Shown one piece after another: positions 54,108 to 63,827 of a DNA stretch of 64,000 bases (within the stretch, counting starts at the first letter, position 1; the number at the start of each line of letters is the position of its first letter). Where the stretch lies: NCBI GenBank assembly GCA_023663725.1, contig JAMPGX010000001.1:299470-363469 (forward strand). Direction: 5' to 3'. The position numbers and the translations under genes were made by a program. This DNA comes from a bacterium. Its GTDB lineage: Bacteria; Bacillota; Clostridia; Lachnospirales; Lachnospiraceae. The notes beneath the pieces are model-generated. The model was not told the origin of the DNA and made no database searches. It was given only the letters and a program-made list of their open reading frames with translations.

Positions 54108-54196
54108 TGAGTATAGTATATCAGCGGTTTCTCTAAGCTGCCTCTAAGTCCTCTCAAATCTTGCCGTTCCCTTTACAGATACTTTTATAATTCATA

Positions 54197-54226
54197 GGGG
54201 CGGCAGCACTTTTAGGCTGTCACCCC
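54197..54226 (-). terminator. Stem-loop after the XRE-membrane gene
   Basis: GGGGTGACAGC/GCTGCCGCCCC pair with one G-U and one mismatch, about 20 bp beyond the stop at 54248. The T-run is missing. Confidence 0.4.
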
Positions 54227-54247
54227 TTGATTATCTACCAATAAAAA

Positions 54248-54721
54248 TCAGTTTTTCTGTCTGTTAGTAAAACTCTTTGCCCAAATAACTATAACGATTG
54301 CAGTTGCAACAAAAAACTCTGCAAAAATTATAGGTTTCCCCCATACTTCCCATTCTAAAGAGAAGTAGAAGTAATGTCCTACAAAGAATGCCGCAAGGAA
54401 TATTAAATAAATTGCAGCCGAATATAGAATGTTTTTAAAAACTTTTGTGCGTGTCTGCTCCCTGCTTAACAGTTGCTTTTGCTGCTGTTCCAGCATATCT
54501 GTCTTAACTGATAATTCGTCTATTTCTGACGGTTTCAACAGATAATCCAGTGTGACATTAAATGCCTTGCTCAATTCAACAATCTTCTCTACTTCGGGTA
54601 TAACTTGCCCGCTTTCCCATTTTGAGATAGACTGTCTGGAAACATTTAATTGCTCGGCTAATTGTTCCTGCGTCAAGTCCCTGCCTTTGCGTAACGTTAT
54701 GAGCTTTTCTGAAAATTCCAT
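54248..54721 (-). CDS. XRE-family regulator with two membrane helices
   Basis: 157 residues. N-terminal HTH ([23 protein letters not shown], about 16-38), a Lys/Gln-rich hinge, then two hydrophobic helices (about 98-118 and 130-148) and a short basic end. This architecture is common in Firmicutes; targets unknown. ATG after AGGAGGAACACAC. The start of an AT-rich accessory patch. Confidence 0.85.
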   Translation of the reverse strand: MEFSEKLITLRKGRDLTQEQLAEQLNVSRQSISKWESGQVIPEVEKIVELSKAFNVTLDYLLKPSEIDELSVKTDMLEQQQKQLLSREQTRTKVFKNILYSAAIYLIFLAAFFVGHYFYFSLEWEVWGKPIIFAEFFVATAIVIVIWAKSFTNRQKN

Positions 54722-54871
54722 GTGTGTTCCTCCTTTTGATTTTGTAACCCAATCATATCAAAAACCGCATTTGCACGCTATCAATCTGGCTTTACATTTA
54801 CACAACAAACTGTGGAATTTACGGGATTTCTGTAAATCATAACCATATCACTGGCTGGCAAGCCTTAATAC

Positions 54872-55294
54872 TTACCGCAGCAAAGCCATACTTCCAGTCA
54901 ATTTATTAACTTTCTTCTTTGTTCCGCAAATCGCAATCCCAAAATAATTCAAGTCAATTTCTGATACTTCTTTCATCTTCTCTATAAATTCATCATAGGT
55001 CTTGCAGCCTTGCGCCAAATCTGAAAAATCAACGACTGTTAAATCCGAAAAATCCGGCTCATACAATTTCTCACGGATAGTTTTAATAATATCTGCATTG
55101 CCTTTCAAAATGGGTACGGGAAATTCAATAATCCCTAAATGTTCATTCCCTGTTCTATCGTATACATCAGCACCAACAACTTCCGGCATTTTCTTTCCCA
55201 AAGTAATACCCATGATAGCCGCCGTATTTGCGATAATTCCCAGCGGCAGATTTTCGTCAATTACCATGACACACTTCTCATTTTGTAAATCCAT
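54872..55294 (-). CDS. DUF2000 family protein
   Basis: 140 residues. VMVIDENLPLGIIANTAAIM, then GVDV/GADVYDRTGNEHLGII and VVDFSDLAQGCKTYDEF, ending YFGIAICGTKKKVNKLTGSM: the full DUF2000 layout. Soluble; structures show a nucleotide-like fold but no known activity. Downstream of an AraC gene with a short reading frame between. Confidence 0.85.
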   Translation of the reverse strand: MDLQNEKCVMVIDENLPLGIIANTAAIMGITLGKKMPEVVGADVYDRTGNEHLGIIEFPVPILKGNADIIKTIREKLYEPDFSDLTVVDFSDLAQGCKTYDEFIEKMKEVSEIDLNYFGIAICGTKKKVNKLTGSMALLR

Positions 55295-55296
55295 TT

Positions 55297-55578
55297 TTAG
55301 TCCTCCTTTTGATAACAGCGGTAAAGATACGCTTTATGAAATCCTGATTCTCTGTAATGAGATAATAATTCCTGTCGTTTTATCCCCACTACTGAACCAT
55401 TATCTGTAACAATCTTTTCTGTTGCGTTCTCCCCCATTTCTTCTCTCAAAATAGCTTTTAGAGTTCCAGTTTCTTTGCTTCGATTCTGATCAGGTATCAT
55501 AAATAAAATGCCATAGAAAAATGTCCTGCGTGTAGTAAGGATAACTGGAAGCCCGAAACTGCCTGTCCTTTTTGTCAA
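55297..55578 (-). CDS. Short hypothetical protein, possible gene remnant
   Basis: Up to 93 residues from a TTG, or 67 from an internal ATG; neither has a ribosome site. The C-terminal part (EEMGENATEKIVTDNG, then HYRESGFHKAYLYRCYQKED) looks like real protein sequence but matches nothing I recognise. It ends two bases before the DUF2000 start, so it may be the 3' end of a truncated gene. Confidence 0.35.
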   Translation of the reverse strand: MTKRTGSFGLPVILTTRRTFFYGILFMIPDQNRSKETGTLKAILREEMGENATEKIVTDNGSVVGIKRQELLSHYRESGFHKAYLYRCYQKED

Positions 55579-55635
55579 GATAGAATAGCAAAATCAAATA
55601 GCCCATAATAAATCGGAAAAATAAGTGTCACCATT

Positions 55636-56466
55636 CTACTCACCGCCCTTATCTTTTTCAAAAAAGATTTCACGGTATACTCCCGGCGCAAGCCCGATAA
55701 AGCTGGTAAAATAGTTTGTAAAGTGGCTTTGGTCGGAAAACCCTGTCCTTATTGCTGCGTCAAGCGGAGATACACCGTTTGACAATAATTTCTTTGCTTC
55801 ATTGATACGGATTGTTTCTAAATAACGGTACGGGGTAATCCCCTTTGACTTTGTAAATGCTCTAAGCAGCGTTGACTTGCTTAGTCCTGCTTGGCGGCAA
55901 ATCTGGTCTAAATAAATGCGCTCTGTAAAGTGCTGCTCCATAAACATACAGGCTTTTTCAATTTCCTGTCTGCACTCTGGAATACAGCTTTCAAAAGGCC
56001 TGCTGTAATTCTGAATTAGGCTGGACAACAGAAACAACAGATTTTCTTCTTTTCCGAAGTCGCTGTTTCCATTCATCACCATTTCATGCAGCGGGCGCAA
56101 ATAGCAGATTACTTCATCATCACAAATCACGTTCTCTGAAAATCCCGGAAGTTCCCTTTTCCCTGTTACTTCTTCTGCCAAATCAAGCATAATTTCTTTG
56201 CTGATATTAAAGCCACGGTAGTCCAATGTACCGTCATCAGACTGTACACAAGCATGGTTATCGCCTGGATTGAACAAAACAACACTTCCCTGTCCAATCG
56301 TGTAGTCTATGTTCCTGCAAGACAGACAGCGTTCACCGTTCTCCACAAAACCAATCACATAATGCTCATGGAAATGGTTTGGGAACGGCTGGACGATTCC
56401 CTCAAAGCGGTAGGCTTCAATCCGCAATGATTCATCATAAACAACGGTTCTGATTTCTTTCTTCAT
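55636..56466 (-). CDS. AraC-family transcription regulator with cupin sensor
   Basis: 276 residues. N-terminal cupin sensor (about 15-150; PFPNHFHEHYVIGFVENGER, GSVVLFNPGDNHACVQ) and a C-terminal double HTH (about 170-270; YLDQICRQAGLSKSTLLRAF and AAIRTGFSDQSHFTNYFTSF). The ATG follows AAGGAGGGAATTTGA. Likely controls the DUF2000 gene downstream or itself. Confidence 0.88.
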   Translation of the reverse strand: MKKEIRTVVYDESLRIEAYRFEGIVQPFPNHFHEHYVIGFVENGERCLSCRNIDYTIGQGSVVLFNPGDNHACVQSDDGTLDYRGFNISKEIMLDLAEEVTGKRELPGFSENVICDDEVICYLRPLHEMVMNGNSDFGKEENLLFLLSSLIQNYSRPFESCIPECRQEIEKACMFMEQHFTERIYLDQICRQAGLSKSTLLRAFTKSKGITPYRYLETIRINEAKKLLSNGVSPLDAAIRTGFSDQSHFTNYFTSFIGLAPGVYREIFFEKDKGGE

Positions 56467-56874
56467 TCAAATTCCCTCCTTGCCAAAAAACATTGTAAAT
56501 CAAAGATTTTCATAAGTCTTGTAAAATATCTTCATTTTTCGGTAATAGGGGCTGTTACTTGAATTTTCCATATTTTGTGAGTGCTGTATAAAATGATATG
56601 AGGAATGAGAGGGATTCCGTAGTAGTCAGCATTGTGGGAATGTGCATAATGCTTGTCTTTTGGTCTTTGGTTTCTTTGGTTCGGAATAGTGTGGTGCCGG
56701 CGGTCTATCTCTTGTTTTCGGTTACTTGCTTCGCGCTTTTTCAGGTTTTGTCATCGCAATTTTACCCTCCTCCAATAATGGATTCAGGTAGTCGCTTCTG
56801 AATGTAGTTCTGCGTTTTATACCAAGGAATCTCATCATTTCATCTCTGTTTCTCGGTTCTTTGCAATACTCAAG
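56467..56874. other. Gene-free stretch upstream of the AraC gene
   Basis: Holds the AraC leader with TACAAT about 25 bp before the ribosome site. A 67-codon plus-strand frame (56598-56801) with one hydrophobic stretch lacks a ribosome site and is not called. Otherwise nothing recognisable. Confidence 0.45.
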
Positions 56875-57449
56875 CTACGCGTTGATTCTTTCTTCTTTTT
56901 GAGCGGTTTCTTGAGCGGTACCGCTCAATTTTTGAACACCATGACGATAAAACACAACAACGAAGCCGTAATCTGGTGTTTCAAACTCCACCTTACATCC
57001 CGCTTTGTCACAAGCATCCTTGATATGCTTTAATCCTGTTGCAAAGCTTTCCATATCTTTAAAACAATATAATGTACGAGTAATTAGAGGATTTCTACGA
57101 ATTGGTCTTTGATTTCCCACCACGTAACTTTCTGGAGTCTTATCCCATTATCATACATCCTATGCCAAAAAAATTTGTAATTGCCTCTCTGATCGCATCA
57201 AATGGAATTTCCGGTATTTCTTTTCTCGTCAAATTTCCAAACTCGACACGCCAATCCATAGCATCAATAATATACTGTTCCGCTTTTTTCTTTAATTCCA
57301 TAATAGAACCGCTATATCTGCGTATGTCAGTAAATGTCAAACGCTCATCAGAAGCAAATTTCGCACATTGCTTCCTTTAACTCGCCAAAGCTCTTTTTAT
57401 ACTCTATTTGTTCTGTTTCACAACCAATATTTACTAATGCCAACATCAT
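56875..57449 (-). pseudogene. AlbA_2/RecG-like protein, heavily deleted
   Basis: Three pieces in different frames: start MLALVNIGCETEQIEYKKSF and GELKEAMCEI (57449-57370), then DERLTFTDIRRYSGSIMELK and PFDAIREAITN (to about 57165), then RPIRRNPLITRTLY and the tail GVQKLSGTAQETAQKEERINA (to 56875). The order matches AlbA_2 proteins with a RecG-C domain, with most of the body missing between pieces. It is a different subfamily from the intact gene at 45-46.5 kb. Confidence 0.7.
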
Positions 57450-57633
57450 CACCCTTTATTCATTGATATTTTATTATATTGTACCTAATTTATCAGCGGA
57501 TATCCATCGAATTCTGTCCCTTTACATCCATATTCATTTAACAATTATTTAAAAATAATAAAGACAATTTAGAGAAAACTATGTTAATATAATTAAGGAA
57601 ATTTTTAGATATTCCGAAAGGATTTGTTATTCA

Positions 57634-58314
57634 ATGCGTATTCTGCTGATCGAAGACGACAGGAAATTGAACGAGGCTCTCTGCTGCGCGCTGCAAAAGG
57701 AGGGCTATGAAGTGGATACCGCTTATGACGGCGAGGAAGGGCTGTACTATATGGAGACCGGAACCGCTGACCTGGTGCTGCTGGACCGGATGCTGCCCGG
57801 CTTGAGCGGAGCGGAGCTGCTTAAGGCACGCCGACAGGCCGGAGACACCACGCCGGTGCTGATGCTGACGGCCATGGGCACCCTGAAGGACCGGATCACG
57901 GGACTGGACCTGGGAGCGGACGACTATCTGGTCAAGCCCTTCGCCATGGAGGAGCTGATGGCCAGGATACGCAGTCTCTCCCGCAGAGGAGCAGCCTTCC
58001 ATGTATCCAGCGACGAGCTGACCTGGGAGGACCTGACACTGTCGGAATCCTCCTGTCAGCTCACGGGGCCGGCGGGCGAATGTACGCTGTCCCGACGGGA
58101 GTGCGGGCTGCTGGCCGCCCTGCTTCGTCATCCCCGCCAGACGCTGGGACGAGAGCAATTGCTGCTCAGCGTCTGGGGGCCGGACACCGAGGTGGAGGAT
58201 GGCAATCTGGACAACTATATCTTTTTCCTACGCAGACGCCTGACCTTCCTGTCGTCCACGGTAAAAATCCAGACCGTGCGAGGCGTGGGCTATCGGCTGG
58301 AGGTAGCCTTATGA
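57634..58314 (+). CDS. OmpR/VanR-type response regulator
   Basis: 226 residues. Intact receiver: EDD (7-9), phospho-acceptor D51 in LVLLDRMLPG, K near 101 in DDYLVKPF. Winged helix about 130-225 (LSRRECGLLAALLRHP, NLDNYIFFLRRRL, VRGVGYRLE). First gene on plus in this region; ATGA overlap with the kinase gene. The receiver is complete, unlike the orphan regulator at 35 kb. Confidence 0.94.
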   Translation: MRILLIEDDRKLNEALCCALQKEGYEVDTAYDGEEGLYYMETGTADLVLLDRMLPGLSGAELLKARRQAGDTTPVLMLTAMGTLKDRITGLDLGADDYLVKPFAMEELMARIRSLSRRGAAFHVSSDELTWEDLTLSESSCQLTGPAGECTLSRRECGLLAALLRHPRQTLGREQLLLSVWGPDTEVEDGNLDNYIFFLRRRLTFLSSTVKIQTVRGVGYRLEVAL

Positions 58315-59681
58315 ATGACCGTATCCTGTTTCGGACGGCTCACCGCCGTCTGACTTTTCTGTGCGCCGGAATCACCGCCGCCATCCTCTGTCTGTTCTCC
58401 TGCCTCTATCTCTATCTGGCCGAGCGGACGCTGCAGGACAGCCACCAGCTCGCCTTCAGCCAGAGCATGTCCAATCTCACCGACAGCCTCAAGCAACAGA
58501 CCGTGGTCACACACAGCTACCTGAACACGCTGGAGCAGAACAATGATTACCAGATCTATCTCTGGGATCATGGAGTACCCTATCATTTCAATGAGATATC
58601 TAACCATACTCTGTCCAATGAAGTGCAGGAACTGCTGCTGTCTCTGCTCTCCACTGGCAATGAGGAGGCGGAGCAGTCCACTCCCGCCCCGACCTCCCTC
58701 CCCGGCGTCAGATACACGCTGCTGTCCGCCGGAACGAATCTGGTTCTGGTGCATCTGAAGCTGGAGCCGGACATTGAATATATGGTCTATGCAGTCCGTC
58801 TCAACATCGGTCAGCGCTCCGGTATGCAGATATTGGCCGAATCTGAAACGCCGGAAGTCGCGCTGCTGGTGGCCTCCTCCCGAGAGGGACTCACGCGCCA
58901 GCTCCGCGAGCAGAGACTGCGCTTTCTGCTGATTGATCTGACCGGCATCCTGCTGCTGACCATGTTCGCCTGGTTTTTTACCGGAAAAATGCTGCGCCCG
59001 CTGCGGGAGAGCCATGACCGTCAGATTCGTTTTGTGGCGGACGCCTCCCACGAGCTGCGCACCCCCCTGGCAGTGATACGGGCCTGTATGCACGCCAAGC
59101 CCCCCGCCTACGAACAGACAATAGATCAGGAATGCGCCCAGATGGGGCGACTGATAGAAGACTTGCTGACTCTGAGCCGCTTGGATCAGGGGGAAGCGCT
59201 GTCTCAATACCAGGACGTCGATCTGGACACGCTGCTGCTGACTGTATACGAACAGATGGAGCTGCTGGCGGTTCAACATAAGATCCACCTGCAGCTCCAT
59301 CTCCCACAGGATGCTCTGCCCCATATACAGGGCGACCGTCATCGGCTGGAGCAGCTTCTGACCATCCTGTTGCAAAATGCGTTAAGCTATACTCCCGAGG
59401 GGGGCTCCGTGACCCTCAGCGCCAGACTCACAGCGGACAGGTCCCGCGCCATACAGATTCTGGTAGCCGACAACGGCCCCGGCATCCCGGACGCAGACAA
59501 AATCCATATCTTTGAGCGCTTCTACCGGGCGGAGCAGTCCCACACAGACCGCTCCCACTTTGGCCTGGGGCTGTGCATCGCCCGTGAGATCGCCTCCTCC
59601 CACGGCGGCACGCTCACCGTGTCGGATACAGAGGGCGGCGGAACCACCTTCTGTCTGTCCCTGAAGGCAATTACCCCGTAG
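58311..59681 (+). CDS. Sensor histidine kinase
   Basis: 456 residues. Membrane helices about 15-40 and 205-230 frame an external sensor (about 41-200) without a known fold. H-box DASHELRTPLAVI (His near 245), N-box LLQNALSYTP, G1 DNGPGIP, F-box FERFYRAEQS, G2 GLGLCIAREI. It phosphorylates the response regulator encoded just before it. No HAMP domain is obvious. The target genes are not adjacent in the same direction. Confidence 0.92.
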   Translation: MNDRILFRTAHRRLTFLCAGITAAILCLFSCLYLYLAERTLQDSHQLAFSQSMSNLTDSLKQQTVVTHSYLNTLEQNNDYQIYLWDHGVPYHFNEISNHTLSNEVQELLLSLLSTGNEEAEQSTPAPTSLPGVRYTLLSAGTNLVLVHLKLEPDIEYMVYAVRLNIGQRSGMQILAESETPEVALLVASSREGLTRQLREQRLRFLLIDLTGILLLTMFAWFFTGKMLRPLRESHDRQIRFVADASHELRTPLAVIRACMHAKPPAYEQTIDQECAQMGRLIEDLLTLSRLDQGEALSQYQDVDLDTLLLTVYEQMELLAVQHKIHLQLHLPQDALPHIQGDRHRLEQLLTILLQNALSYTPEGGSVTLSARLTADRSRAIQILVADNGPGIPDADKIHIFERFYRAEQSHTDRSHFGLGLCIAREIASSHGGTLTVSDTEGGGTTFCLSLKAITP

Positions 59682-59711
59682 CGGCCCATTTCCTCCGCTC
59701 CTCTATGACCT

Positions 59712-60701
59712 CTACGGGTTATTCTCCCTATATTTCTTCAAAAAGCTGAGTACCTCCACCGTACAGTCCACCACCCGGTTATGGCTGTAGTGTCTGTTGC
59801 AGGAAAAATACCCAAAGTATCCCCATGGGTCCTTGACCTGCGGGCCGTAATCCCACAGTCCGTCCTCCCTGACATTCTCAAGCAGCCACTCCACCGCGTG
59901 TTCCAGATAGAGACCGGAGCCTCTGAACTGATTGATATAATTGAAGGTGTCAAACCATCGCCTGGTCTGTTTATAGACGAAGTCTTCCGGCAGCCTGCTG
60001 GGACTTTTCTCCCAGAAATACCCCTGCTCGTTGGCCCGTCCCCCCAGATGCCGAAGCATCGCATCCTCCAGTGCATCCGGTATATTCCGGCGTCTCTTCA
60101 GCAGCAGTTCGCTCTGCATGGGTACCAGCCTGTTCTCCCTGGTCAAAAATACCTCATGCTGGGCCGCTCTGTCCCGCTCATAGGAGTACTCCCCCTCCTC
60201 ATAGGCTCTGCTGGCAATATACAGCCATTGGTTGTAGGTCTCGTCGCACAGCGGATGATCCGCCGTAATAGCCTCCAGCAGATTACAGGCGATGGCCTTC
60301 TGCCAGGGGTTCGCCCGCTCGTTCTTTTCAAATACGCCCTCCCGTCCCTCGCCGGCGATCAACGCCTGCAGATACTCACTGGCCATGAACAGAATATCCC
60401 TGTCCTCTACGGTAAGGCCGATGTACAGGCAGCGCTCGATGCCCACGCCGGAGGTGGGTATCCGCGCCTTGACGGAGTAGTCCTTGGACCGCAGCTTTCC
60501 CCATCCCCCGTGGATATCCTGGGTCTGATACATCTCCTCCACGATATCGCTCTTAAGGAATTCCCTTCGCAGCGCCGTCAGTTCCCTGTCCTCATAGGGG
60601 ACGTCCAGCAGGGAAAAAAGCACCTTGTACCGCACCGCCGGATACTGGCAGAACTCCAGAAGCGCCTCCGCATGTTTTCTGAATTCACTCTGTGTCAACA
60701 T
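59712..60701 (-). CDS. Hypothetical alpha/alpha-toroid-like protein
   Basis: 329 residues, no signal peptide. Mostly helical with paired segments such as IHGGWGKLRSKDYSVKARI, IERCLYIGLTVEDRDILFMA and DGLWDYGPQVKDPWGYFGYF. The HGGWG and DGLWDYG repeats resemble the helical barrels of terpene cyclases or squalene-hopene cyclase-like proteins, but no DxDD motif is visible. ATG after AGAGGAGATATCT, 17 bp after the WG-repeat gene. Function unknown. Confidence 0.6.
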   Translation of the reverse strand: MLTQSEFRKHAEALLEFCQYPAVRYKVLFSLLDVPYEDRELTALRREFLKSDIVEEMYQTQDIHGGWGKLRSKDYSVKARIPTSGVGIERCLYIGLTVEDRDILFMASEYLQALIAGEGREGVFEKNERANPWQKAIACNLLEAITADHPLCDETYNQWLYIASRAYEEGEYSYERDRAAQHEVFLTRENRLVPMQSELLLKRRRNIPDALEDAMLRHLGGRANEQGYFWEKSPSRLPEDFVYKQTRRWFDTFNYINQFRGSGLYLEHAVEWLLENVREDGLWDYGPQVKDPWGYFGYFSCNRHYSHNRVVDCTVEVLSFLKKYRENNP

Positions 60702-60718
60702 AGATATCTCCTCTGTCC

Positions 60719-62989
60719 TTACCAGTCCAATCCCAGCGGCAGGAATTCCCGATACCGCTCTTTCTCAGCACTGTATACCTCCATCGCCACCCGTCTGTCA
60801 TTCACGGAATACTCCGTCACATTTTCCGTGGACTCCAGCTCCAGGATCGTTTCCGCCGTATAGGGATTATCCTTAGCGTCATAGAATAGTTCCGCATTTT
60901 CCATCAGTTCTTCCTGATCACAGTCACCCACACTGTGATTATAACAACTGACGGAAGACTCCTGCGTCGCCTCCCCGTCCTGCAGAGTGTATACCTCCCG
61001 ATAGGTCAAATACCCGCCAAAACCGCCCATACGGCCCCATATGCCCGGCTTCCAGGTATCCTCCTCTCTGTCATGCATAAAGCAGACATAATCCCCCCTC
61101 ATAGAGCCGCCGCATTCATACCCGCTGAGAAGCTGCTTCACCTCTCCGTCCCTGACGGTGTACAGACCGCTGCAGGATTCTGGAAAAGAAGCCTGTTCCC
61201 AGGGAGCGGCATGAAAATACAGTACCTTCTCCTCCCCTATGCGGTAAAGCTTGTAACAGACCCGCTCATACCGCTCCAGTCCCCCAAGCTCTGTGATTTG
61301 TACAATAGGTATCTTCTGATCCTGATAGGAAAAACTCCCGTTTTGGCACAGCTTTGCAAACAGCCCCGCCTCCGGCGTGATTCGGTTGCGCAAAAATACC
61401 TCGTCCAGATCTGTCCCGCTCTCCTGCGCCGCCATGAGCAGCGTACTGTCCTCCAACAGATAGGTGTTCTCCGAGCCAGGTACAGAATTCATGCTATACT
61501 GATAGTCGGAGACGACCAGCCGCCCCTGCCTGTCCCGATAGCTGTGATGCCAGTCAGCCACCAATTCATAGCCGTCACCAACCTCGCTGATATATTGATA
61601 CTTCCCACTATGGATTGGGTTGCCCTGACTGTCCCTGAGTTCCACGGTATCCCCTGTCCAGAGGGCCATGGAGCCGTCAGAGAACAGGGATATCTTGTCA
61701 TATTCGCACGGAAGCTCCAATGTCCCATCCGTTCTGAGAACGCCATATTTCCCATACTGCAAGGTCTCAGCCCTTCCCATGACAAATTCTCCGATACGAT
61801 CAGAGATCGGCGGTATCTTCACCGAGAAGTCCTCCACATCCCAATATCCCTCTTTTCCGAACGCCTCTCGAAAGGAAAGTCCCACCTCATCGATCTTGTT
61901 GTAGATAAACGCGTATTCAAACGGGACAACAATCTGTCCCTCATAGTCCACTATGCCGTAATTTTCCTCCTCGTCGCGCACTACCACCAGTTCCCGACCG
62001 GCTATCGGGGCAAAATAGGAATCGCCCGCCGTTTCGTAAAGAATCTTCCCCCTCCCGTCGGCCAGAACACGCCTGTCCTCCCCATCGGCCGAGATCATCC
62101 CCTCTTCTTCCCTGATATAATACCATGCTCCATCCAGAAGCGCTCCGCCCTCCCGGTCAAAGCAATACTTCCCCTCCTCCTTTTCAGCCACGATACACAT
62201 CTCTTTGATATCGACTTTCAAATACCGGCAGGGCAATATCTCTCTGCCGTCTCTCTCGATCACCCCACAGAGACCGTTTTTTCTCACCATAGCCAGGCCG
62301 TCATAAAAATACCCCGCATCGTCATAGATCGGCTCGATGACCTCCTGCCCGTCCCGGTCCAGATATCCGTACAGGCCGTCCCTGCTGAAATACGCCAGAC
62401 CTTCCCGGAAAGTGCTGATGCTCTCATATCCCTCCAGACGCAGCTCCTCAAGGCTCTCCCGATCGATCAGACCGTACTCCTCCCCGCGGCAGTAATATGC
62501 CCTGCCCTCCTGAAAGGGAGAAGCCTGGTCATAGACAAACGGCAGCACCGTCTCGCCGTCTTTTCCGATATAGCCGTATTTCCCGTCCAGGCATACGCAG
62601 GCCAGCCCCTCGGAAAAGGGCGCTGCCGAGCTGTATATGCAGGGAATGATCTCGCTGCCATCCTCCGCCAGAAACCCAAAGAGAGCGCCTTGCCGGTAAC
62701 AGTAGCGCCCCTCCGAGTAGGCGATCCAGTCAATGTGTTTATCGCCAAGAGATACCGCCATCGGCAGGCTGCTATCCTCAAGCTCCTCCTGAGAGACGGA
62801 GGCATTCTCCACCGGCTGGGGCGACGGAGTCTGCAGGACAGTCTCCTCCTTCGGCACTCCCTGTCTGCCAGCATTCTCCTCCTCCGGCATTCCCTGTCCG
62901 ATAGAAGACTCCGGCCCACCGCAGCCTCCCAGCGTCACTGCCAAAACAGCCGTTGCAAGCATTATAAAGCATTTTTTCCTTCTGAGCAT
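60719..62989 (-). CDS. WG-repeat lipoprotein
   Basis: 756 residues from the ATG at 62989 (MLRRKKCFIML), which follows GGGAGGGAGCAGT. Lipobox TLGGCGGPE. Residues about 90-280 contain at least five WG-type repeats (e.g. KYGYIGKDGETVLPFVYDQA, GLYGYLDRDGQEVIEPIYDD, GLCGVIERDGREILPCRY) and further copies occur to about 470. The C-terminal about 250 residues are unrecognised. WG repeats are probably binding scaffolds; ligand unknown. Middle gene of a three-gene unit. Confidence 0.85.
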   Translation of the reverse strand: MLRRKKCFIMLATAVLAVTLGGCGGPESSIGQGMPEEENAGRQGVPKEETVLQTPSPQPVENASVSQEELEDSSLPMAVSLGDKHIDWIAYSEGRYCYRQGALFGFLAEDGSEIIPCIYSSAAPFSEGLACVCLDGKYGYIGKDGETVLPFVYDQASPFQEGRAYYCRGEEYGLIDRESLEELRLEGYESISTFREGLAYFSRDGLYGYLDRDGQEVIEPIYDDAGYFYDGLAMVRKNGLCGVIERDGREILPCRYLKVDIKEMCIVAEKEEGKYCFDREGGALLDGAWYYIREEEGMISADGEDRRVLADGRGKILYETAGDSYFAPIAGRELVVVRDEEENYGIVDYEGQIVVPFEYAFIYNKIDEVGLSFREAFGKEGYWDVEDFSVKIPPISDRIGEFVMGRAETLQYGKYGVLRTDGTLELPCEYDKISLFSDGSMALWTGDTVELRDSQGNPIHSGKYQYISEVGDGYELVADWHHSYRDRQGRLVVSDYQYSMNSVPGSENTYLLEDSTLLMAAQESGTDLDEVFLRNRITPEAGLFAKLCQNGSFSYQDQKIPIVQITELGGLERYERVCYKLYRIGEEKVLYFHAAPWEQASFPESCSGLYTVRDGEVKQLLSGYECGGSMRGDYVCFMHDREEDTWKPGIWGRMGGFGGYLTYREVYTLQDGEATQESSVSCYNHSVGDCDQEELMENAELFYDAKDNPYTAETILELESTENVTEYSVNDRRVAMEVYSAEKERYREFLPLGLDW

Positions 62990-63009
62990 ACTGCTCCCTC
63001 CCAGCCCGA

Positions 63010-63807
63010 TCACCGGAGCATTCCGTACTCTCCCAACTCCTGGAAGCCTATCCGGTTGTATATCCTGCCCGCCACGGGATTGTCGTAGAACAGGCAGAGA
63101 TACTTTTTTCCCCGCTCAAAGCAGTCCCTACATAGGGCCCCGACCACCGCGGAGGCATAGCCCTTTCCCCTGTGTCCCTCGGCGGTAGCCACTCCCACGA
63201 TCATAGCGCTCTCCGAATTCTCCGCACTGGTGGAGGCGGTGGCGATCATCCGCCCGTTTAAGAAACCGCCCACCGCAGCCTTGCTGCCCCTGGCCATCTC
63301 TTCCTCCATGCGCCTGATCTGCTCCTCCCGCTCCTCTCTTTTGAAGGTCTTGCTAAACTCCTGTATCTCTGTTAGCAGATCGATAGCTTCCACCACATCT
63401 CTCTGTTCCAGTCGCCGGATCACCAGCTCTCCCGAACCAGAAAAGCTGCCATCCACACGGTCGCAGCGGCTCATATAGGTAGACTGGACCGCCCACTGAG
63501 GAAATGCGGGAGCAATCCTGTCCAGGAGCACTGTCTTACCGCTGATACAATCCGGCTGCTGCCCCTCAAAGAAGGCGATCGCCTCCCCCGCATTGTAATC
63601 CTCATACTGACTGTACAGGAGAAAATACCGGTGGAATCTCAAGATCAGGAAATCCCACCGGTCCCTCTCCTCGTGGAGATATATGTTGACAGTCTCATTT
63701 TCTACGCCAAAGCTCTCTATATCGCCGATAAAAAACAGATTCATCTCCGGCTCTTTTCCCACATAGGCAAGAATCTGTTCTCGGTCCTCCTCATGTAAAA
63801 TACGCAT
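63010..63807 (-). CDS. GNAT-family N-acetyltransferase (two-domain)
   Basis: 265 residues. The acetyl-CoA-binding motif A is in AEGHRGKGYASAVVGALCRD (about 210-230), followed by LFYDNPVAGRIYNRIGF. The N-terminal half (MRILHEEDREQILAYVGKEP onward) resembles a second, degenerate GNAT fold, as in FR47-like proteins. Substrate unknown. The ATG at 63807 follows AGGAGAAAAAAAT; the frame stays open upstream only because it runs through the 63828 repeat. First gene of a unit with the WG lipoprotein and the toroid-like protein. Confidence 0.85.
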   Translation of the reverse strand: MRILHEEDREQILAYVGKEPEMNLFFIGDIESFGVENETVNIYLHEERDRWDFLILRFHRYFLLYSQYEDYNAGEAIAFFEGQQPDCISGKTVLLDRIAPAFPQWAVQSTYMSRCDRVDGSFSGSGELVIRRLEQRDVVEAIDLLTEIQEFSKTFKREEREEQIRRMEEEMARGSKAAVGGFLNGRMIATASTSAENSESAMIVGVATAEGHRGKGYASAVVGALCRDCFERGKKYLCLFYDNPVAGRIYNRIGFQELGEYGMLR

Positions 63808-63827
63808 ATTTTTTTCTCCTATATTAA

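Noticed and set aside
56598-56801. 67-codon plus frame with a hydrophobic segment
   Set aside because: No ribosome site, composition unlike its neighbours, and it ends in an untidy Pro/Ser run; likely chance.
60935-63088. 717-codon open plus frame antisense to the WG-repeat gene
   Set aside because: Explained by the codon bias of the real minus-strand gene; no ribosome site or known domain.
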